64,000 nt of DNA, from assembly GCA_963726405.1 (NCBI GenBank), contig CAVSCF010000012.1, positions 69,547-133,546 of the forward strand, given 5' to 3'. Source of the DNA: JAOUJD01 sp963726405. Lineage in GTDB: Bacteria; Pseudomonadota; Gammaproteobacteria; Burkholderiales; Burkholderiaceae_F. The position numbers were made by a program, and so were the translations under genes. The notes under the pieces were generated by a model, which was not told where the DNA came from, searched no databases, and saw nothing but the letters and a program-made list of their open reading frames with translations. Shown piece by piece: positions 58,473 to 64,000 of the stretch (its first letter is position 1; the number at the start of each line of letters is the position of its first letter).

Positions 58473-59474
58473 ATGTCTGGCGCTTTCGGACTGCATGCCG
58501 CGCGGATGCGCGAGCAAGGATTTCGCGTCACGCCGTGGCACCGGCCAAGCGCCCGATTCTCGACGACTGGCCCGACCGTGACCTGACCGACGCGGAGATC
58601 GCCGCCTACGCTGACTTCAGTATCGGCTTGGTGCTTATCAACGAGGTCGCGCTCGACGCCGATATTGACCAGAAGCCCGCGGTTCCGCGCGGTATACGAC
58701 GCCGTCGTCGCCGAGGTGCCCGAACTGCGCACCGCACCCGAGAAGATCGGCAAGGCACCGCGCTGGACGCTTCTCGCCAGAGTCGAAGTGCCGCAGTCGA
58801 AGCGCGTCATCAAGATGTACGACGCGCAGGGCAAGGAGCACAAAGTCGAGTTGCTCGGCAAAGGGCAGCAAACCGTCGTCGCTGGTATCCATCCCGACAC
58901 GGGGCAGCCGTACCGCTACAACGGGCGCGGCAACGTGTGCGAACTGAAGCGCGACGATTACCCGCTGCTGACCGTCGAGCAGATCGCCCGTGCGATGGCG
59001 GCGGCACGGCGCGCGATGTTGGCCGCTGGACTGAAGGAAACGAAACCCGGCACCACGGGCGGCGCGCAGGCGCATCAGAGCGGCGCAGGATCGATCCTCA
59101 AGCGGACGGAGCCATACCCACCACTCAAAGACGACGACGCGCCTGCGGACTTGCTGGAGGCACTGCGCTGGTCCGACTGCGACGACCGAGGGTCGTGGGT
59201 CGGGGGACTGTGCGCCTTGAAGTCCGACGACCGGGACGACCGGCGCGAACTAGCGCGGTCCTGGTCGGCGAAGTCAGACAAGTTTGACGACGCGGACTTC
59301 GACCGGGTATGGGATTCGATCAAGCCGCCGTATCGCACATCCGTCGGCGCGATCTTCCGCGCGGTCGGCATGGCGAAGCCGCAGGCGTCCGACCCTCTGG
59401 AGGGTTTCGAGGCGGAGGGCGACGCCAGGGGGAAACCGGCGTCGCGATCCCATGATCGACTGGCCGGACGATGA
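58473..59474 (+). CDS. Prim-Pol / PriCT-2 DNA primase, two compensating frameshifts
   Basis: Start MSGAFGLHAARMREQGFRVT. Read through a -1 slip near 58540 and a +1 slip near 58676, it gives about 333 residues. The N-terminal bifunctional primase-polymerase domain has FSIGLVLINEVALDADID, which carries the metal-binding Asp residues, and VVAGIHPDTGQPYRYNGRG. The C-terminal PriCT-2 domain is SWVGGLCALKSDD...WSAKSDKFDD..FDRVWDSI. Such enzymes prime and copy DNA for phages, satellites and plasmids. Both slips are in short C runs. The end overlaps the helicase gene by 23 bases in the +1 frame; the two may be one fused protein broken by a third slip. Confidence 0.7.
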
Positions 59475-60427
59475 AGACCCGAAGCCGATTGCCTGGACGG
59501 TGCGCGGGTTCTTCGAGCGCAACGCCGTCGGCGTGATCTGGGGCGACCCCGGCACCTACAAGTCCTTCGTCGCCGTCGATGTAGTCCTGTCCGTCGTCTA
59601 CGGCGTGCCCTGGCTCGGCAAGCACGAGGTGGAACAGGGCGAGGGACTCATCATCGCGGGCGAAGGTGCCGCCGGTCTGCATCGGCGCATCCGGGCCTGG
59701 AAGAAGACGCGCGGCATCACGGAGACGCTTGGCCAGCGGCTCGGCATGAGTCGAGGCGCAATCGTCCTGAACGACGACACGCGCCGGAACGTGACGACCC
59801 TCATTGCCGAAATTATCGCCAGCGGGCGCATGCCCCGCATCCTGCTCATCGATACGGTTGCCGAAACATGGCGGGCGATGAAATTCGCAAGAGGACATGG
59901 GGCGACTGGTCGAGTGCATCGATCTGCTGCGCCGCGCCTTCCCCGGCTGCACCGTGATCCTGGTGCATCACGCCAACAAGCAAGGCGGCATCCGGGGCAG
60001 CACGGTGCTGATCGGCGCGGCCGACTTCGAGTACGTCTGCGTGAAAAAGCGGTCGCTCGAAGTCGCGCTGGAGTGCCGAAAGATGAAGGACGCGGAGATG
60101 CCGCCGCCGCTGCAACTGCTCGGCGAGGTGGTCAACATCTGCGAGGTGATGGACGACGCGATGCCGCGCGCTAGCACCTCGCTGGCTTTCAGGATCGGCG
60201 TGCATGAAGTGCAGGAGGAACTGGTGATCGATGACGAAGTTGTGGCGGCAGTCCTGACGCTCACGGGGCGCGGCGAATTTGCCAGCGGCGCGAGCATCGC
60301 CAAGGAGATCGGCAAGCGCAAGCAGGACGTACTAGAAGCGATCAAGCGGCTCACCGATGCGGGCAAGTTGGTGCGCGCGACCGACCGGGCAACCCTTCGA
60401 GCGACCGGATATGACCACCTCTACTAG
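59452..60427 (+). CDS. RecA-like replicative helicase (AAA_25/RepA type), one +1 frameshift
   Basis: About 325 residues after removing one extra A near 59879-59884. Walker A is GDPGTYKSF, an acidic GEGAAGLHRRI segment follows, Walker B is ILLIDTVAETW, and the sensor region VILVHHANKQGGIRGS is typical of hexameric RepA/DnaB-like helicases. A C-terminal wHTH-like segment (FASGASIAKEIGKRKQDVLEAI) follows. It lies after the primase and just before the GGTTCC repeat cluster, so it probably works with both in element replication. Confidence 0.7.
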
Positions 60428-60590
60428 GACGGTTCCCACGGTTCCCACCGGTTCCGGGAACCGGGAACCGATGACGGCAAAAGCGAGATCAACGGTTCCG
60501 GGGTTCCACACCCTTGGGTGGGAACCGGGAACCGATGTCGATGCGGAAATTCTGGAACCCATGCAACTGCTCGAAGGACACGCCCGATGA
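60411..60590 (+). CDS. short reading frame across the GGTTCC repeats
   Basis: 59 codons from ATG at 60411, overlapping the helicase end by 17 bases and ending with an ATGA overlap to the next gene. The product is low-complexity (TVPTVPTGSGNREP, then FHTLGWEPGTDVDAE) because it is encoded by the repeats. The overlaps on both sides argue for translation, but it could simply be an open frame over a DNA element. Confidence 0.3.
   Translation: MTTSTRTVPTVPTGSGNREPMTAKARSTVPGFHTLGWEPGTDVDAEILEPMQLLEGHAR
60431..60559. repeat. cluster of ten GGTTCC/GGAACC hexamers, candidate replication origin
   Basis: Forward GGTTCC at 60431, 60440, 60450, 60494 and 60502; inverted GGAACC at 60457, 60464, 60521, 60528 and 60554. 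They form two near-identical inverted-repeat units (60431-60469 and 60494-60533), each ending GGGAACCGGGAACCGATG. Placed directly after primase and helicase genes, this looks like an iteron-type origin or operator. Confidence 0.55.
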
Positions 60591-61007
60591 CCCGACCCCC
60601 TGTCGACTCTGACCCTGCGCGACTCCGACCGCGAGCGCATGGCGCACGCGAGCGCGTGCCATCAAGCGGCGGAATTCCTCATCCGGCATCCCGGCGGCAA
60701 CCTGGCCGCTGCGGTGAGACACGCGAGCGCGCTGCGCGCTGTGGTCGATGCCTGGCCGGTGCCGCGCGAGCGCGCCCCGGTCGAACCGAAGCGGCGCATC
60801 AGCCGCGTATCCGCCGCGCCAGTAGCAGCGCCGGATAGGCGCGTTGCCGAAGGGCAAAGCGGCGATTCTGGCGCGTCGGCAGTCGCGGCAATGGTCGAGT
60901 GCCTCGCCGCCAAAGCGAGCAAACCCGTGCCCGCCTCGCAAGCGGCAGAGGCATCGCCGCTGGCACCGGGGGGCGTGCGCTTTTCTATCGACGCGTCCCC
61001 GGCATGA
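60587..61007 (+). CDS. hypothetical protein of the element, one +1 frameshift
   Basis: ATG at 60587 overlaps the preceding stop. Removing one C from the run at 60595-60600 gives MTRPLSTLTLRDSDRERMAH and then AEFLIRHPGGNLAAAVRHAS, about 139 residues. A helical N-terminal half precedes a Pro/Ala-rich C-terminal half. Without the correction an internal ATG at 60651 still gives most of it. No family recognised. Confidence 0.4.
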
Positions 61008-61113
61008 CCACCCGGTCCCTCACTCGGACAAAAGAGTCGCTGTATGAAAGTTAGTGATCAGAAACCAAACCGCTCCGCCCGGTTGGCCGGATTTCAAAGA
61101 AGAGGAGTCAGCG

Positions 61114-61356
61114 ATGAGTAACCCCGAAGCTTTCGCCGTCGCGCTTGAGCAGCGACTGCGCCAGACACTGGAATTAGCCGCGCGGGTCGGCAGCGCCGAA
61201 GCGGCGCTGCTCGCCTGCCTGAACAGTTGCATCAACTTCGCGCTCGCTGGCGGCCTGTCCGCCGATGCCTTGAGCGAGCTGCTGCGGCAGATGGCCGACG
61301 ATGTCGAGGCACACCGCGCCGAACTCAGCGCGCCGCCAGCGAGTCGGATGAACTGA
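61114..61356 (+). CDS. small helical hypothetical protein of the element
   Basis: 80 residues, intact. ATG at 61114 has AGAGGAG six bases upstream. All-helical composition (ALEQRLRQTLELAARVGS, SADALSELLRQMADDVEAH) with two central cysteines. No family recognised; it could be a small head or regulatory protein given its place before the capsid gene. Confidence 0.5.
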   Translation: MSNPEAFAVALEQRLRQTLELAARVGSAEAALLACLNSCINFALAGGLSADALSELLRQMADDVEAHRAELSAPPASRMN

Positions 61357-61704
61357 AGATGGTCATCCGACCCCGGAAGCAGCAACGCGCGCTCGTGCGC
61401 GGCGAATACGGAACGCGGACCGCCCGCGTCCCGAAGCGCAAACGCAACGGATTTGGTTGGCACTCCTCGCGGCGTGCCGATAGGATCTCGACATCGCTCG
61501 GCGGAGGAACACCGCTGCGGCGACACGATGAAGCTAATCAGCGCGACCAGCGGGATGCTGGGGCGCGTGGCGGCTGGCCTCTGCGGGATGCCGAGGACTC
61601 GTGCGAATCATTGGCAGGCGCGAAGCCGCGCCTTCGATTACTCGCGCACGAGTCGCAGGGATCACCACCCACTCCGTGTGCGAACTGAACAGGGGCACAC
61701 GGAC
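61357..61704. other. 348-base stretch without a convincing gene
   Basis: Between the small helical gene and the capsid gene. A basic frame from ATG at 61359 (MVIRPRKQQRALVRGEYGTR) is open for 109 codons but lacks a ribosome site and loses coding character after about 45 codons. A shorter frame from 61527 (MKLISATSGMLG) overlaps it. Given the indel density here, a damaged gene cannot be excluded. No portal, protease or terminase similarity is seen. Confidence 0.35.
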
Positions 61705-62814
61705 ATGTTGAACAGATTACGAAGAAACTCGAAGAACTAGGCAGCGCCACTGCTGCCACCGCGAAGCACAATGCGGAAGTGCTCGCGGACCTGAAGCGTA
61801 AGCAGGAAGAAGACCGCGACCGGATCGAGGAACTCGAATCGAAGCGCAAGTTTCCTCGCGCGATCACGACGGAAAGCGGCTCGCAGCCGCTGGTCTTCAA
61901 GACGGCTGACGGCACGAGTTCCCCGCCGTGCGGCGCGGCGAATCGCTCGTTCAGCGGGTCAACGCCGCCGACGACTTCGATCGGCTGCGTGGGTTCACGC
62001 GCATGTGATCGGCGGCAAAAGCACAAAGGCGGTCGCATCGGGTCCGGCACTGGTCGATTCCGTACTGTCGTTGCGCATCATCGATCTGATGCGGGCGAAC
62101 AACACGCTGGTCAACGCGGGCGTGCCGACCGTCGTCGTCGCCGATGGCGGTTCGATCTTCGGGCGCATCACGGGCGACCCGACTGCGCATCAGCACACCG
62201 AAGGCGCGAACGACATCACGGTGAGTGACATGACGGTCGATGCCGTAACGGCGAAACCGAAGGCGATTGTTATCCGCGTGCCACTGACGGCGGAAGTCGT
62301 CGCGGACAGTCCGAACCTCTCCGCCATGCTGGAGATGTCCTGCGCGGCTGCCATCGGACAGAAGGCGGATTCGCTCGGTCTCGCGTCACTCGACGCCGAC
62401 GACATTGCCAAGTCGGCAAGTGCGCAGGATCCGGCCACGTGGCAGAAGACACTCGAAGCAGTTGGTAGCGCGCTCGGTGCCGATATCACGATGCCGACCG
62501 CGATGATCGGAAGCGAAGCCGACTTCGTGGCCCGTGCCGGTCAACTGGCGAGCACTGCCGGAAGCTGGCTCGGCAAGCCGCCCGCGCTGTCGGGCATGGC
62601 GGAGTACCCAACCACGAAGATCGCAGCGGGCAAGGCGTATCTGGGCGGCTTCGACCGTGGCGTAATCCTCGCGGTGCGCCAGCAGATCCGCTTCGAGATC
62701 ATCCGGTTCGCAGATCCTGGCCGCTACTCGCACGAGTTGATCGCGCACACGCGACTCGACTTCGTCGTGACGCAACCGGCGGCGCTGTACCGGATGCTGA
62801 AGGTCGTCGTCTAA
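61705..62814 (+). CDS. HK97-fold phage major capsid protein, three -1 frameshifts as sequenced
   Basis: Restoring one base at each of three places (near 61710, 61916 and 62003) gives about 370 residues. They start MLEQITKKLEELGSATAA and run through a charged coiled coil (EVLADLKRKQEEDRDRIEEL, the HK97 delta-domain type) into the capsid fold: GPALVDSVLSLRIIDLMRAN, VVVADGGSIFGRITGD, KPKAIVIRVPLTAEVVADS, and the end YSHELIAHTRLDFVVTQPAA. The last 269 codons are in one intact frame. No prohead protease or portal gene precedes it, unlike the usual portal-protease-capsid order. Confidence 0.7.
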
Positions 62815-62818
62815 GAAT

Positions 62819-63190
62819 CTGCCGTGGTAAGCGCCGAGGAGCACGGCAGAGGTACGCCTCCCGGCGCACGGTCCGTCGGCACCGTCTTCAGCAAGCCGAC
62901 GAGTGGCAAGGCCGAGCGCCACTGATCAGAAGTCTCGGCCGGTGGCTCCGCTGACCGCCACTGAAGCAAGAGAGTCAGCGGGTGGCAGGGTCGAGCGCCA
63001 CCCGACAGAAGTCTCGACCGGCGGCATCACCGGACGCCGCTATTTCGCAAGAGCCGGTGCGTGGCATCGCCGAACGCCACGGACATGAAAGCATCGGCGG
63101 CGCAGGAAAGCGCGGCAGTTGGCGGAGTCCCGACGCTCGGGGTCCCAGCGGGACGCTGGGTCCATGCGTGCCGCCGCTGCCGCGCGGCGG
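62819..63190 (+). repeat. array of regularly spaced hairpins, 39-40 bp period
   Basis: Five stem-loops of identical geometry (5-bp stem, 10-base loop) start at 62903, 62942, 62982, 63021 and 63061. Four are GTGGC-N10-GCCAC; the one at 63021 is GCGGC-N10-GCCGC, a compensated pair change. A longer hairpin (CTGCCGTG...CACGGCAG, 62820-62850) precedes them, and two follow (CCCAGCG-GGA-CGCTGGG at 63144-63160, CCGCCG...CGGCGG at 63171-63188). Read as protein, the units would be a 13-residue repeat (VAxxxAT...) needing extra frameshifts. Confidence 0.6.
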
Positions 63191-63266
63191 CGCGTCTTCC
63201 AGAACTGCACCGCTCCTCTTCGTCGTGCGCGAGAATGCTGAGAAACACTCTCGCGACCCTTCGGCG

Positions 63267-64000
63267 ATGGCCCGACGATTCGACCCTCCGGCTGATGAGC
63301 TTCGCAGGCTCTACCAGTCAATGAGCATGAAACAGCTAGCCGAGCACTACGGCGTGGGGCAGACGGCTGTGTTCAACCGCATAAAGGAGCATGGCATCGT
63401 GCTCGACGCTGCGCCGGTAGGCGGCCACCGCAAGACCACCGGCAAGGTGTTCACTGCAGAGCACATCGAAAACCTTCGCAAGGCAAACACCCAACGAGCG
63501 GCAGCAGGAAGTGCGAACCCGAACTGGAAAGGCGGTTCAGCAGTCTTGCACTGCCGCCTATGGGGAAAACGTCTCGGTTGTTCCGGGTCGGGCGAAGACC
63601 GCTCGGTATTGCTCGAACGCCTGCCGAGGCGCGGCAAGGGCTACCCAGATTCGAGGCGCGGCTAACCCAGGTTGGATAGGAGGCGAGCGCGAGAAGGTCT
63701 GTCTTCAATGTGGGAAGGTATTCAAGCTGCCTGAGGGCGGCAACATCACAACCTTCGTCAAGCAGAAGTTTTGCTCCAAGAAGTGCGCGGACATTGGCGG
63801 CATTCGCTACCAAGGCGCGGAGCACCCGCGCTATAGCAGCGAGTCTCGTCATCATCACCGTCCCAAGGAATACAACCGGTGGCAGAAATTGGTGATCAGT
63901 CGCGACGCCGCGACTTGCCAAAAGTGTGGAGCAAAGGAGGTGGAGCTACACGCTCATCACTTGAAGTCATATCGCGATTTCCCCGACCTGCGATTCGATG
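63267..64000 (+). CDS. HTH-HNH endonuclease, partial, one frameshift; continues past window
   Basis: ATG at 63267 reads a helix-turn-helix segment (SMKQLAEHYGVGQTAVFNRI) and then SANPNWKGG. A +1 slip near 63535-63555 leads to paired-cysteine knuckles (RYCSNACRG, VCLQCGKVF, KFCSKKCADIGG) and an HNH core (CQKCGAKEVELHAHHLKSY). The gene is cut by the window edge just after DFPDLRFD. HNH nucleases of this kind often lie beside terminase genes in phage packaging modules, so terminase may follow outside the window. Confidence 0.65.

Larger units (their letters stand above)
56601..64000. mobile_element. integrative element (compact prophage or phage satellite), left part; right end outside window
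   Basis: From the 3' end of tRNA-Cys to the window edge. Gene order: integrase, unknown, excisionase-like, Prim-Pol primase, RecA-like helicase, GGTTCC repeat cluster, three or four small unknown genes, HK97 major capsid protein, hairpin array, HTH/HNH endonuclease. All genes point right. The core genome genes end cleanly at the tRNA. The right attachment site cannot be seen, so total size and type (prophage or satellite) are open. Confidence 0.8.

Noticed and set aside
61460..61485. A sigma54 promoter (TTGGCAC in the region before the capsid gene)
   Set aside because: The -24 half matches but the -12 half (TTGC at the right spacing) is missing; the bases form a small hairpin instead.
62819..63190. 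CRISPR array
   Set aside because: The repeats are short imperfect hairpins with only 5-bp conserved stems, loops vary, and there are no conserved direct repeats of 25-35 bases or cas genes.

Overview
The window is GC-rich (roughly two thirds G+C) chromosomal DNA of a betaproteobacterium, most like Burkholderiales or a close relative. The evidence is gene order: yceD-rpmF-plsX-fabH-fabD-fabG-acpP-fabF, then rpoE-rseA-rseB-mucD, lepA-lepB-DUF4845-rnc-era-recO-pdxJ-acpS-nagZ, then uvrC-pgsA-tRNA-Gly-tRNA-Cys. DUF2863 and the rne/rluC divergence point the same way. No species can be named from this sequence alone.

Layout. 1-8.9 kb: 5' part of tamA (runs off the left edge), clpB behind a heat-shock-type promoter, an orphan sigma-factor fragment, a DUF2863 gene, a secreted nucleotidase, an MFS transporter and an RraA-family gene. 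8.9-18.7 kb: a small frameshifted membrane gene, then a carbon block with aceA (isocitrate lyase), a fadH-like dienoyl-CoA reductase, a LysR regulator, a haloacid dehalogenase and aceB (malate synthase). Two paralogous ParA-type ATPases without ParB partners flank aceA-fadH. 18.7-25.8 kb: accessory metabolism and transport (DUF1810, GNAT, CNT nucleoside transporter, aldehyde dehydrogenase, moaA-mobA, chrA). 25.8-32.7 kb: rne diverging from rluC, with phosphatase, Rieske, methylase and Maf genes. 32.7-39 kb: fatty-acid/phospholipid cluster. 39-45 kb: envelope-stress sigmaE operon plus a DUF5666 lipoprotein. 45.5-56.3 kb: lepA to pgsA, covering translation, secretion, RNA processing, DNA repair, B6 and lipid synthesis.

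At 56.6 kb, directly after tRNA-Cys, an integrative element begins and runs off the right edge. It carries a tyrosine recombinase, a small unknown gene, an excisionase-like wHTH gene, a Prim-Pol/PriCT-2 primase, a RecA-like helicase, a cluster of GGTTCC repeats that may be its origin, small unknown genes, an HK97-fold major capsid protein, an array of regularly spaced hairpins (39-40 bp period) and an HTH/HNH endonuclease. Replication and capsid genes lie side by side with no portal, protease or terminase between them. This suggests a compact prophage or a capsid-encoding phage satellite.

Sequence quality matters here. Several otherwise conserved genes (fadH, lepA, a small membrane gene, and nearly every gene of the element) are broken by single-base indels in short homopolymers. 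In the core these look like sequencing or assembly errors. In the element, where they are far denser, low coverage at a contig end or real decay are both possible. Such genes are listed once over their full extent, with the break noted.
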